Positions 1-7,859 of a stretch of DNA of 64,000 nt are shown here, one piece after another. Position 1 is the stretch's first letter. Every line of letters begins with the position of its first letter. Below the pieces are notes generated by a model that saw only the letters and a program-made list of their open reading frames with translations, ran no database searches and was not told the origin of the DNA. Origin of the DNA: Sulfolobales archaeon (GTDB lineage: Archaea > Thermoproteota > Thermoprotei_A > Sulfolobales > Desulfurococcaceae); contig JANXDZ010000002.1 in the NCBI GenBank assembly GCA_025059075.1, positions 186,001 to 250,000 on the forward strand. The letters run 5' to 3'. The position numbers and the translations under genes were made by a program.

Positions 1-811
1 CTACTAAGTTAGCGCAGTACATTGCATAGCTCAACTGAAGAGCGCCCACGACATCAGTTAAACTATGTAGATCCCTGAGCATCTGAGAGAATAAGTTGTA
101 TGGAGTCCCTGAGAGAGCTTGAATAAGCTCATTCATAGACTTAGCTGATAGAGCTCTCTTTAAATCTTCATAAGTTAATCCCTTTGAGTGAATGCTTACT
201 TCACTACAGCGACTTCCTCCAAGACACATCATTATAGCAATGTAATCTGATGTAAATGCTTTAAGCCTCTCAACTAAGTAATCCCCCTCCTCACTAAACC
301 AATTAAGCTTCAGTACCTCAAGTAAGTATTCAATAGGGCTATTTTTCTTAACTAATAGATCTGCAAGAGTTCTATAACCTAGATCACCCAAGATCTTGGA
401 TAATTCACGAACATTAGTCAACTTATTCAACTCTTTATACGCATCTCTATAGAGTCTTCCAGCATGAATAAGTATTGAAGGCTTAACTCCATTCATAAGT
501 TCATTAAATATTATTGTAGAGTTAAAGGCGTCATAGAGTTTATCAAGAGCCGCTAAAGGCTTTAAGAATGCTTTAGAAGATTCTATTATGGCTACTTGAA
601 CATCTCGTAAATAGCTATCTAGAGAAGAGCTAAAGTCGCTTATTCCATAGCGTTTCTCTTCAATTAGCTTACTGAAGTACTTAGCTCTAAATGAATTTAA
701 AGAAATGTGCTTAACGAATTCATCAGGGCTTGTATAGCCTGTAATTATATCGAAGTCCCTTTTAGTTAAAACTATTGCTGAAGCTAAATGAAATACTCCG
801 ATCGGCGGCAA
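1..811 (-). CDS. atpC: A-type ATP synthase subunit C, partial (3' end beyond left edge)
   Basis: Subunit C (relative of V-ATPase subunit d/AC39) is the cap that couples the central stalk of the ATP synthase to the membrane K ring. The minus-strand frame is open for about 270 codons from 811 to the window edge; the family is usually about 340-390 residues, so the C-terminal part is missing. The translation is helical, as expected for the AC39 fold. A TTG at 811-809 lies 6 bases after the stop of the E gene and in the same frame, so I take it as the start; there is no better ATG or GTG nearby. The identification rests mainly on position (H-I-K-E-C order is typical of archaeal operons) and on general resemblance. 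Co-transcription with subunit E is very likely. Confidence 0.75.
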   Translation of the reverse strand, partial: MPPIGVFHLASAIVLTKRDFDIITGYTSPDEFVKHISLNSFRAKYFSKLIEEKRYGISDFSSSLDSYLRDVQVAIIESSKAFLKPLAALDKLYDAFNSTIIFNELMNGVKPSILIHAGRLYRDAYKELNKLTNVRELSKILGDLGYRTLADLLVKKNSPIEYLLEVLKLNWFSEEGDYLVERLKAFTSDYIAIMMCLGGSRCSEVSIHSKGLTYEDLKRALSAKSMNELIQALSGTPYNLFSQMLRDLHSLTDVVGALQLSYAMYCANLV

Positions 812-817
812 ACTCGA

Positions 818-1381
818 TCACTCGATCTGGAGGACTTTTGCCACTTCCTTTACGAGGACCTCCATAGATCTCTTCATTCTAGTCCTATAAGTATTGTCTA
901 TCTTTACTCCGCTTTCATCCTCCACTACAACGCCTCCATCAATGTCATCGCTTTTAACTATCACTACATCATTTAAGCCGAGAACTTTAGCTACTTCTTC
1001 AATGAGTTCTCCATCACGTGGTGAAGCATATATTTTTACTGGCTTTGTCGCATAGCTAAGGGCCTCCTTTAATAATGCTGCAATAGATTTCCTCTTATCT
1101 ATGTTCGCTAAGTCTTTCTCAGCTTCTTTAAATGCTTCCTCTATAGCTTTATTCCTAGCGTCAATTATAATCAACTTCGCCCTTCTCCTAGCCTCTGATA
1201 ACATGATCTCTGATTCTCTTCGAGCTTTCTCTAGGAGTTCATGCCTCTTACTCTCTAACTTCTTTAACCACTCTTTTTCAGCATTTGATATTATTTGAGC
1301 TGCTTTAGAATTTGCTTCAGCAATAGTTTCGCTAGCTCTCTTTTTAGCATCTTCAATTACTTTCTCAAAAGCTTTACTCAA
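818..1381 (-). CDS. atpE: A-type ATP synthase subunit E
   Basis: Subunit E forms the peripheral stalk (stator) with subunit H and clamps the catalytic A3B3 head. The 187-residue product matches the usual family length. Residues 1 to about 95 are charged, Ala/Lys/Glu-rich and coiled-coil-like; the remainder looks like the mixed alpha/beta domain that binds the head, ending in a VLVKEVAKVLQIE helix. The ATG start is 9 bases after the stop of the K gene, and subunit C follows after 6 bases, so K, E and C form one tight transcription unit. Confidence 0.93.
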   Translation of the reverse strand: MSKAFEKVIEDAKKRASETIAEANSKAAQIISNAEKEWLKKLESKRHELLEKARRESEIMLSEARRRAKLIIIDARNKAIEEAFKEAEKDLANIDKRKSIAALLKEALSYATKPVKIYASPRDGELIEEVAKVLGLNDVVIVKSDDIDGGVVVEDESGVKIDNTYRTRMKRSMEVLVKEVAKVLQIE

Positions 1382-1390
1382 CGAGATCCC

Positions 1391-1879
1391 TCAGCCGAGG
1401 ACTAGGCTGCTGAATATTATGCCTGACACCATGCCCATTATTCCTATGAGCTCTAGATATACAGCTAAAATGATTGCATTAAAGGTTATTGCTCCACGCG
1501 TTCTAATCAACTCAGCTATGCCTGAGGCGCAAGTAAGCCCCTGAAACCATGCTGAAAACAACTCAGCTAAACCAACCATAAGTCCTACTGTAAATGTAAA
1601 CAGCCCCTTATCCATCTCTATTGAGCCGTAGAGGGAGTTGACTTTAGTAATAATCAAAAGAGTTACTATTAAACCATAGAAGGTCTGAGTCATAGGCAGT
1701 GAAGCTAGTATTATTACATTCCTCGCTTGCTTAACGTCTTCACCAATTACTGCTGCCCCAGTCCTCGTTGAAGCTCTTAAGCCGAGAGATGATCCTACAG
1801 CTCCTCCTAAAACAGCTAATACTGCACCTGAGTAAGCTAGGCCGAATGCCAGTGGATCCATATACATCACCGGACTCAA
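1391..1879 (-). CDS. atpK: A-type ATP synthase proteolipid subunit K
   Basis: Membrane rotor (c-ring) subunit that carries the coupling ion. At 162 residues it is a four-helix, double-hairpin proteolipid, V-type in size. Helix 2 has Leu61, Thr64 and Gln65 (in LPMTQ), helix 3 has Gln113 (in WFQG) and helix 4 has Glu143 (in YLELIG). These are the positions of the five sodium ligands described for Enterococcus hirae NtpK (Leu61, Thr64, Gln65, Gln110, Glu139). The first hairpin has Gln rather than an acid, so only one carboxylate per subunit remains. The gene lies 38 bases after the Nudix gene and 9 before subunit E. The annotated start gives a short MSPVMYMD leader; the second Met (Met5) or third (Met7) could also be the start. 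Confidence 0.93.
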   Translation of the reverse strand: MSPVMYMDPLAFGLAYSGAVLAVLGGAVGSSLGLRASTRTGAAVIGEDVKQARNVIILASLPMTQTFYGLIVTLLIITKVNSLYGSIEMDKGLFTFTVGLMVGLAELFSAWFQGLTCASGIAELIRTRGAITFNAIILAVYLELIGIMGMVSGIIFSSLVLG

Positions 1880-1917
1880 CGATAGTTAGTAACTTTAAGC
1901 TTAAAAACCTTAGCTTA

Positions 1918-2487
1918 TTAGTTAGCGTTGCTTATTAAGCTTAAGTTTTTCAACAACTCACTCTTATTATAGACTAAGAAGAGTATTGATGCCACAGTCT
2001 TCGCATCATTTAACTCACCACTGTAAATCATATCGACCACCTTGCTTAACTTCAGTTGCTTAACTTCTATTACTTCATGTAATTCAGGTTTTTCACCTAC
2101 ATATTTCAAATTATAGGCTAGAAAAATGTGAATTAGCTCTGTGCTATAGCCTGGGGCCAAGTAGAGCTCTAAGACTTTCATCATTATGCCTGCTTCATAG
2201 CCTGTTTCCTCAACTAACTCTCTCTCAGCTGTTTCAGCAGGATCTTCTCCTCCCTCAATTATTCCAGCAGGCACTTCATATATCCAGCCTCTGACAGCTG
2301 GCCTGTATTGTCTTATTAAGACAATCTCCTCATCGTTTAGCAAGGGAACTACAGCAACACTTTGGGGAAACCTAACTATTTCACGATCGGCGATCACGCC
2401 ACTTGGCAACCTATGTCTTTCTATCGACACATAGACTCTCTTACCAATATATGCCATTCTAGCGCTCTGCATACCCAAGGCATTCAC
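1918..2487 (-). CDS. Nudix hydrolase, ADP-ribose pyrophosphatase-like
   Basis: Cytoplasmic Nudix hydrolase that probably cleaves ADP-ribose or a related nucleoside diphosphate derivative. A complete Nudix box (GX5EX7REUXEEXGU) starts at GIIEGGED and ends at RELVEETGY, around residues 75-97 of 189. The preceding IRQYRPAV and the following LAPGYSTE resemble ADP-ribose pyrophosphatases. The longest frame begins at GTG 2487, but a GAGGTG site overlaps that codon, so TTG at 2478 or ATG at 2472 may be the true start. The gene sits between ATP synthase genes I and K in the same direction, which is not the usual archaeal order. A hairpin and a palindrome lie upstream (2622-2688). Substrate is inferred from family only. 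Confidence 0.9.
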   Translation of the reverse strand: MNALGMQSARMAYIGKRVYVSIERHRLPSGVIADREIVRFPQSVAVVPLLNDEEIVLIRQYRPAVRGWIYEVPAGIIEGGEDPAETAERELVEETGYEAGIMMKVLELYLAPGYSTELIHIFLAYNLKYVGEKPELHEVIEVKQLKLSKVVDMIYSGELNDAKTVASILFLVYNKSELLKNLSLISNAN

Positions 2488-2621
2488 CTCATTACTCTTC
2501 AGAGGATCCAGAGTTAAAATATTGATGAATTGCTTTACCCATAAGCTATGTAGCTTAATCCTCCTGGAATTAAGGAAGGAATTGAAGGAAGAGCTTAGTG
2601 CTTGAAGCGCCCCACGCTCAA

Positions 2622-2634
2622 TACGCAGTGCGTA
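2622..2634. promoter_or_regulatory. 13-bp palindrome upstream of the Nudix gene
   Basis: TACGCA and TGCGTA are perfect inverted half-sites around a single central G, between the end of the subunit I gene and the Nudix gene. The symmetry fits a dimeric regulator's operator. No function is shown. Confidence 0.3.
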
Positions 2635-2644
2635 AGGGTACGTT

Positions 2645-2688
2645 GTATGTAGTGTATAGAGGAATGAGTGTTTTATAGCACTACATAC
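2645..2688 (-). terminator. 10-bp inverted repeat spanning the atpI stop codon
   Basis: GTATGTAGTG (2645-2654) and CACTACATAC (2679-2688) are perfect inverted repeats with a 24-nt loop. In the minus-strand RNA the stem begins in the last codons of subunit I and closes 19 bases past its stop. It could terminate or process the H-I transcript before the Nudix-K-E-C part. No strong U-tract follows, so factor-independent termination is unproven. Confidence 0.4.
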
Positions 2689-4634
2689 TTTCTTCTTGAA
2701 ACTACTTGAAGTGGAGTGTATGGATAGCCATTTCCTTCATAGAATTTTGAGAGAAACTCTATGGAACAAAGTCTTAGTGAATGCGCAAAGCACCCAATAG
2801 CTGATAAAGCTAGGTTTATCAAGTGCCCTGGAAACGCTACCAATGCACCAGCTAGTATTCCAGCAACATACCCTACTGTACTGGGCAATAGTGATGTAAC
2901 TGCTTCATAAGCCATTCTAGCCATGAAGTTAAAGCTTATAGCTAAGTAGAATGTAGCCATCCCAACTCCTGCAAGCCTACTATAGCTTAATACATCGCCT
3001 AGTAAACCAGTTATATTAAATATCCACATTATGACGCCTATAGCCTTCATAGAGATCATAGTCCCAGTTATTATGAGAGCTACACCGACTAAAGCGAAGT
3101 AAACTAAGTAATTATTCATCCAATTTGGAAACACCGCTAGCTCTATGCCAACAAATCTCGGTAAAACATACGGTATGCCAAATATCTGCGCTATGTAAAG
3201 CCCTATTACATTAAGGGCAGCAGCAATATCACTCTTCTTAAAGCTCTTGGCTAGAGTTAATGCATAAGCTATGTTGACATGAATCAGCCCAATTATTAGA
3301 GAGAGCACGAGGAACTTCATTGGATCGGAGAACGCTGTTGTTAAGGCTTTTAAACCAATTAGAGACGATATATCGCCAAATAGAGCTCCCCCAAGACCTC
3401 CAAAGAGGATCCCTGATATAGCTGATATAATTATAGCTCTCTTAAATAACGTATAATCCCTTGACGAAGGATCTTCGACGAATTTATCGAGAATTAACAG
3501 TGCAGCAGCAATGAGGCTGAATCCATAGCCTATGTCGCCGAGCATTATCCCATAAAATATGGCAAAAGAGTAAGCTACAATTGGAGTAGGATCCCACTCC
3601 CAGTAATTCGGCAGCCCTATGAACTTCATTAGTGGTTCAAAGCTATTAACACCCCTTGGATTCTTAAGCATCGTTGGAGGCTCTTCTCCAGGCAAAGGAT
3701 CTCTAACACTGACATATACAGGCTCTCTCTCCAATTTCTCCAAGAGACTTCTTACACCATCCTTATAAGCCCACCCTGTTATAACTGTTAAGTGCTTTAA
3801 TGTATGCACGCGAATAATGGCGTCAAGCTTGCCGAATGTATTTTCGATTAATAGCTTGTACTTCAATAGGTCCTTTGCCGATAAGTGGATTATGTTCTTC
3901 AATTTCTCCTCAAGAGCCGCCAGCTCATCGCTGGCTAATGTAAGTTTTTCCTCAATTAATTTGACAGCTTCACTAATGCTCATCTCGCTATTTGCGTCAA
4001 CTAAGTCTTTTGTTATTGATAGAACATGAGCTCCCCTCTCCTGAGCTTTTTTAATCAATAGATCTGCTTGCTTAGGCTTAGTTACAAGTACTACTACGGA
4101 GAGTTCGTCGATTACACTGTGGTTCATCAATGTCACTTCCTCTTCTGCTAAGAGCTCGTTTACTATACTTGCCTTACCGAATAGAGTTACTGTAGCTACG
4201 TGCTTTCCATAGTAGTTCAAGTACTTTACTTTAATGCTTCCTGAAAGAGCCTTTAATGGAGTGAGTATATGCATGGCTTTTTCAATAAAAGCCCTTCTTC
4301 TATTTATCAAGTCTTCAATGATCTTTACTTCGCTTAAAACCTTATCTACGTCTTTCTCAACGTCATCTAGAGTAATAGTGCTTAACTCTAGTTGAGTTAT
4401 AGATACATCTACTACAAGACCCTTTACATTGCTTAAAATAGAATCTATCTTCTCCAATAGCTTTCTTGCTCTAGCCAGCTCATCGATGTATTCCCTTACT
4501 CCTTCACCTCTTTTCTCTACGTGGAGAACTCCTGCTTCTTGGAGAATTGCAGTAACTTTATCTATTAAGTGAATTGGTGTTACTATAGTTACTTTAAGCA
4601 TTTCAACGGGCTTGTTGACTATTACTGGCTTCAT
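2673..4634 (-). CDS. atpI: A-type ATP synthase subunit I (a-subunit)
   Basis: Stator membrane subunit that forms the two ion half-channels beside the K ring. The 653-residue product has the expected layout: a cytoplasmic half (about 1-345, with coiled-coil stretches) and a C-terminal half with seven or eight membrane helices. The essential channel arginine is Arg553 in SYSRLAG, equivalent to yeast Vph1 Arg735. A second conserved arginine is Arg621 in HSLRL, where the next residues are Cys-Ser rather than the common His-Trp or His-Tyr. The ATG start lies 5 bases after the subunit H stop. The gene ends in a hairpin region that separates it from the Nudix gene. Confidence 0.95.
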   Translation of the reverse strand: MKPVIVNKPVEMLKVTIVTPIHLIDKVTAILQEAGVLHVEKRGEGVREYIDELARARKLLEKIDSILSNVKGLVVDVSITQLELSTITLDDVEKDVDKVLSEVKIIEDLINRRRAFIEKAMHILTPLKALSGSIKVKYLNYYGKHVATVTLFGKASIVNELLAEEEVTLMNHSVIDELSVVVLVTKPKQADLLIKKAQERGAHVLSITKDLVDANSEMSISEAVKLIEEKLTLASDELAALEEKLKNIIHLSAKDLLKYKLLIENTFGKLDAIIRVHTLKHLTVITGWAYKDGVRSLLEKLEREPVYVSVRDPLPGEEPPTMLKNPRGVNSFEPLMKFIGLPNYWEWDPTPIVAYSFAIFYGIMLGDIGYGFSLIAAALLILDKFVEDPSSRDYTLFKRAIIISAISGILFGGLGGALFGDISSLIGLKALTTAFSDPMKFLVLSLIIGLIHVNIAYALTLAKSFKKSDIAAALNVIGLYIAQIFGIPYVLPRFVGIELAVFPNWMNNYLVYFALVGVALIITGTMISMKAIGVIMWIFNITGLLGDVLSYSRLAGVGMATFYLAISFNFMARMAYEAVTSLLPSTVGYVAGILAGALVAFPGHLINLALSAIGCFAHSLRLCSIEFLSKFYEGNGYPYTPLQVVSRRKYVVL

Positions 4635-4639
4635 GGAGT

Positions 4640-4942
4640 TTAAACACCGCTTACTGCTTTAATAATTAATTCAACTGCATCCTTAAGCTTTTTCTTAGCT
4701 GTATCTCTAATTCTCTTTGCTTCTTCTTCAGCTCTCCTTATCACTTCCTCAGCTTCCATCTTAGCTTTAGCTATTGCCTCCTCATAATCTTTCATCAATA
4801 TATCCATGGGTAAAGGTCTAGCCAGTATTTCTTCAGCTTTCCTCCTAGCTTCTTCAATGATTTTATCAGCTGTTCTCTTTGCTTCACTCAATATCCTATC
4901 TATTTCAGCTTCAATTTCTTCAATGCTTAGATCTTCAGTCAA
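4640..4942 (-). CDS. atpH: A-type ATP synthase subunit H (peripheral stalk)
   Basis: Small stalk subunit that pairs with subunit E to form the stator. It is 100 residues, nearly all predicted coiled coil, rich in Glu, Lys, Ala and Arg, with a break around RPLPMDI near residue 42-48. This length and composition are typical of archaeal AhaH. It is the first gene of the operon, with a TTG start at 4942 preceded by a strong purine-rich GAGGAGG site. Homology detection in such low-complexity coiled coils is weak, so the call relies on operon position as well. Confidence 0.85.
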   Translation of the reverse strand: MTEDLSIEEIEAEIDRILSEAKRTADKIIEEARRKAEEILARPLPMDILMKDYEEAIAKAKMEAEEVIRRAEEEAKRIRDTAKKKLKDAVELIIKAVSGV

Positions 4943-4992
4943 CCCTCTGCCTCCTCAGAATTACATTACTTCTTAATAGAGTAAGATAGCTC

Positions 4993-5001
4993 TTTATAAA
5001 T
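4993..5001. promoter_or_regulatory. TATA box between atpH and nfo
   Basis: TTTATAAAT is nearly symmetric and lies 43 bases before the ATG of nfo and about 50 before the TTG of atpH. It could serve either or both divergent genes. The nfo ATG is also preceded by a GGGGG ribosome site at 5027-5031. Confidence 0.5.
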
Positions 5002-5035
5002 TTGTACTTAATTACTACTTTACTCAGGGGGATTT

Positions 5036-5899
5036 ATGGCTAAGTTCAAGTTCGGTCCCGCTGGCAAGCCTGTGAGCTACCGTGGCAGTATCCAGGGAGT
5101 GCCTAGATTTCTTAGGGAGATGGGCCTTAATGCCTTTGAGTATCAAGCTGTTAGAGGAGTGAGAATAAGTGAAGAGCAGGCTAAAGAGCTTGCTTTAGAA
5201 GCTGTTAAGAATGGAGTTCTTGTAAGTCTCCACGCCCCATACTTCATTAACTTAAGTAGCTTAAGTGAATCCACTTTAAGAGCGAGCATTGAGAGACTTT
5301 GTGAATCAGTGAGAGCTTCAAAGCATATGAATGCATATGTAACAGTATTCCACCCAGGCTATTATAAAGGCTCTACTCCTAGAGAAGCTCTCAGTAGAGC
5401 TATAAATTCTCTTAAAAAAGTTGAAGAATTTAGAAACAGCATTGATGCATCCAACGTCTGGCTTGGGCCAGAGACTGTTGGTAAGACATCTCAACTAGGC
5501 TCATTAAGGGAGAATATAGAGATCTGTAGAGCAATAAGTAATTGCAGGCCTGTAATAGACTGGGCTCATATTTACGCAAGAACTCGCGGAGGCTTAATTA
5601 CATCAATAGATCACGTGATTAAGGTAGTTGAAGAAGTGGAGGTGGAACTAGGCTCTAAGCCTATAAAGCCTCTCCACATGCACTTCTCTAAGATAGAGTA
5701 TGGCAAAGGAGGTGAGAGAGAACACCATGCATTAAGTGAAGTCGAGTATGGCCCTAGCTTTGAGTTAGTATGCGAAGGCTTAACACAAGTGGGGGTAGAA
5801 GGAGTATTTATTAGTGAAAGCCCTCTGCTTGAGAAAGACGCCTTATTAATGAAGGATCTTTGCAGTAAGATATGTGGTGTAAACTGCATTGCTGACTAA
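5036..5899 (+). CDS. nfo: Endonuclease IV (AP endonuclease)
   Basis: Cleaves DNA 5' to abasic sites in base excision repair. The 287-residue TIM-barrel protein has the metal-ligand landmarks of the family in order: SLHAPYF, FHPGYY, PETVG, VIDWAHIYAR, HMHFSKIEY and a C-terminal ISESP. These correspond to the His, Glu and Asp ligands of the trinuclear zinc site. The ATG start is supported by the GGGGG site 4 bases upstream. It overlaps the next gene by 11 bases, so the two are probably co-translated. A family 4 uracil-DNA glycosylase, which would generate its substrate, is 14 kb away. Confidence 0.93.
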   Translation: MAKFKFGPAGKPVSYRGSIQGVPRFLREMGLNAFEYQAVRGVRISEEQAKELALEAVKNGVLVSLHAPYFINLSSLSESTLRASIERLCESVRASKHMNAYVTVFHPGYYKGSTPREALSRAINSLKKVEEFRNSIDASNVWLGPETVGKTSQLGSLRENIEICRAISNCRPVIDWAHIYARTRGGLITSIDHVIKVVEEVEVELGSKPIKPLHMHFSKIEYGKGGEREHHALSEVEYGPSFELVCEGLTQVGVEGVFISESPLLEKDALLMKDLCSKICGVNCIAD

Positions 5900-6467
5900 G
5901 TTAAGGAATAGATTGAGCATCGCCGTAGAACCATTGGTAAAGCATATAGCTAAGTTAGGCCTAACTCCCAATAGCTTAACTATTGCCTCGCTTCTAATAA
6001 TGATAGCCGGCTTCTCCACTCTCATAATTACTGGGAATAAATTCCTATTCCTCCCTGCATTAGTAGCATCATTGATTCTAGACGCTCTAGACGGTTCTCT
6101 AGCTAGATATACAGGTAAAGTGACTAAGTTCGGTGGAGTACTTGACTCAACTGTAGATAGAGTCAACGACTTTCTATCAATAGCTTCACTAAAGATAATT
6201 GGTTTACCAGAGCTATTAGTCTACATAGCTATAGTCACGTCGTTTCTAACTAGCTACATTAGGGCTAGAGTTGAAGTAGAGGGAGTAAGAATGGAGGGAG
6301 TTGGATTAATTGAAAGAGGTGAAAGAGCTATTTATTTAGTAGCAATATACTTAATTACGTTTATAAGCTGTGAGGCAAGCGTCATAGCGTTAGCTCTATT
6401 CATACTCCTCACACTAATTACAGTTCTTCAGAGGTTGATGTATGCACATAGGTCCTTAAGGAGCTAA
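5889..6467 (+). CDS. CDP-alcohol phosphatidyltransferase (archaetidylinositol-phosphate synthase-like)
   Basis: Integral membrane enzyme that transfers a phospho-lipid group from CDP-archaeol to an alcohol, making polar lipid head groups. The full catalytic signature DX2DGX2ARX8GX3DX3D is present: Asp65, Asp68, Gly69, Ala72, Arg73, Gly82, Asp86 and Asp90. About six membrane helices are expected in its 192 residues. In archaea the closest functional type with this size is archaetidylinositol phosphate synthase, but the alcohol substrate cannot be read from sequence. The TTG start overlaps the end of nfo. Confidence 0.88.
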   Translation: MLTKLRNRLSIAVEPLVKHIAKLGLTPNSLTIASLLIMIAGFSTLIITGNKFLFLPALVASLILDALDGSLARYTGKVTKFGGVLDSTVDRVNDFLSIASLKIIGLPELLVYIAIVTSFLTSYIRARVEVEGVRMEGVGLIERGERAIYLVAIYLITFISCEASVIALALFILLTLITVLQRLMYAHRSLRS

Positions 6468-6468
6468 A

Positions 6469-6909
6469 TTATTTAGAGATATAGCTTGAGAGAGGTTTAA
6501 CTCCATCGCTTATATTTACGAGATCCTCTATAGTTAATGCCTTCTCTAATGCTTCACTACTAACTTTATAGTTCCCCCCAGGAGTTTTCTCAAGAAGTTC
6601 AATTGGTATGAAGAACCACTTATTCCACTCAATGTACTTAACAGCTATATACCCCCTACCGAGGCTTCTCCTACAAAACTCCAGTAGCCTCTCGATCTTC
6701 CACTCATCTATGTATATAGGCTTCACCTTTCCACGTGTTTTAACTTCAATTACGAATATCGAGCCCTTTCTCAACGCAACAATATCTGGGTAATTCACTC
6801 TCTTAGCTTTAGCACCACTAGCTGGAGCTCTAATTACTGCAAATCCTTTTTTCCAAAGAAGTCTTGCCAACTCCCTCTCCCTGCTAAATCCAGCTCTCTT
6901 CTCACTCAA
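6469..6909 (-). CDS. hjc: Holliday junction resolvase Hjc
   Basis: Dimeric nuclease that cuts four-way DNA junctions during recombination. The N-terminal nuclease core shows the family residues: Glu at RERELARLL (11-13), the RAPASG stretch, Asp42 in PDIVAL, and Glu55-X-Lys57 in IEVKTR. The spacing of Asp42, Glu55 and Lys57 equals that in Sulfolobus Hjc. At 146 residues it is slightly longer than usual, with an extra C-terminal tail of about 20 residues. It converges with the preceding gene, whose stop is one base away. Confidence 0.95.
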   Translation of the reverse strand: MSEKRAGFSRERELARLLWKKGFAVIRAPASGAKAKRVNYPDIVALRKGSIFVIEVKTRGKVKPIYIDEWKIERLLEFCRRSLGRGYIAVKYIEWNKWFFIPIELLEKTPGGNYKVSSEALEKALTIEDLVNISDGVKPLSSYISK

Positions 6910-6956
6910 TTCTAATCTCCAAAATGTGAATGTAGAAGTGCCTTTATTAAGATACC

Positions 6957-6964
6957 TTTATATT
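6957..6964 (+). promoter_or_regulatory. TATA box for the slipin-nfeD operon
   Basis: TTTATATT lies about 40 bases before the slipin GTG start, in the gap following hjc. A GGTGG ribosome site follows at 6989-6993. Confidence 0.45.
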
Positions 6965-6998
6965 GTAGTGTTCTTAAGTAGTTCTTCAGGTGGAGTAA

Positions 6999-7859
6999 GT
7001 GCTTGATTTAACTATGTTAATGCTTGATCTCGCTTACTTAGGAGTTACTGCAATGCAGCTGCTTACCTACCTACCAGCCATAATATTCCTCGTGATATTG
7101 CTAGCGATGCTTCTTTCAGCAAGCATTAAGGTTGTAAGAGAGTATGAGAGAGCAGTGATATTCAGACTGGGTAGACTCCTTGGATCAAAGGGGCCGGGCC
7201 TCTTCGTTATAATACCATTCATAGACAACTTCATTAAGATAGACCTCAGGGTTAGAGCAGTAGATGTCCCTGAGCAACAAATAATAACTAGAGATAACGT
7301 AACTGTTGGAGTTGATGCAGTAATATACTATAGAGTCTTTGATCCAATACTCTCTGTAACTAAAGTTGAAAACTTCCACTATGCTGTAATGATGTTGGCT
7401 CAGACAACTCTTAGAGATGTAATTGGCCAAGTGGATTTAGATGACTTGCTCACCAAGAGGGATGAGATAAATAAGAGGCTTCAGCAAATACTTGATGAAG
7501 TCACTGATCCCTGGGGGATAAAAGTTACAGCAGTTACATTGAAACAAGTTAGACTTCCTGAAACAATGCTTAGAGCTATGGCTAAACAAGCTGAGGCTGA
7601 GAGGTGGAGGAGGAGTAGAGTAATTGAGGCTGAGGGAGAAAGAGAAGCTGCTGAAATAATGGCTGAAGCCGCTAGGAGATATGAAGAGCACTTAATTGCC
7701 CTAAGGCTAAGGGAGCTACAGACGCTTATAGAAGTAGCTAGAGAGAAGAACTTAATAATAGTTGCTCCAACATCTATGGGTGCAGTGTCTACAGATATAG
7801 GGTTAATAACTGCATTAGCTAAGCAGAAGGAGTCTGGTGGAACTACTAGTGAGAAGTAA
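6999..7859 (+). CDS. Slipin / stomatin-like SPFH membrane protein
   Basis: Membrane scaffold protein of the stomatin family; archaeal slipins are partners and substrates of NfeD-type serine proteases. It has a hydrophobic N-terminal segment (about 8-42), an SPFH domain (starting at VVREYERAVIFRLGR) and a charged coiled coil (about 195-245, WRRSRVIEAEGEREAAE) followed by a hydrophobic tail. The length, 286 residues, is typical. The GTG start is preceded by GGTGG six bases upstream. It overlaps nfeD, forming the classic slipin-NfeD operon. Confidence 0.93.
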   Translation: MLDLTMLMLDLAYLGVTAMQLLTYLPAIIFLVILLAMLLSASIKVVREYERAVIFRLGRLLGSKGPGLFVIIPFIDNFIKIDLRVRAVDVPEQQIITRDNVTVGVDAVIYYRVFDPILSVTKVENFHYAVMMLAQTTLRDVIGQVDLDDLLTKRDEINKRLQQILDEVTDPWGIKVTAVTLKQVRLPETMLRAMAKQAEAERWRRSRVIEAEGEREAAEIMAEAARRYEEHLIALRLRELQTLIEVAREKNLIIVAPTSMGAVSTDIGLITALAKQKESGGTTSEK

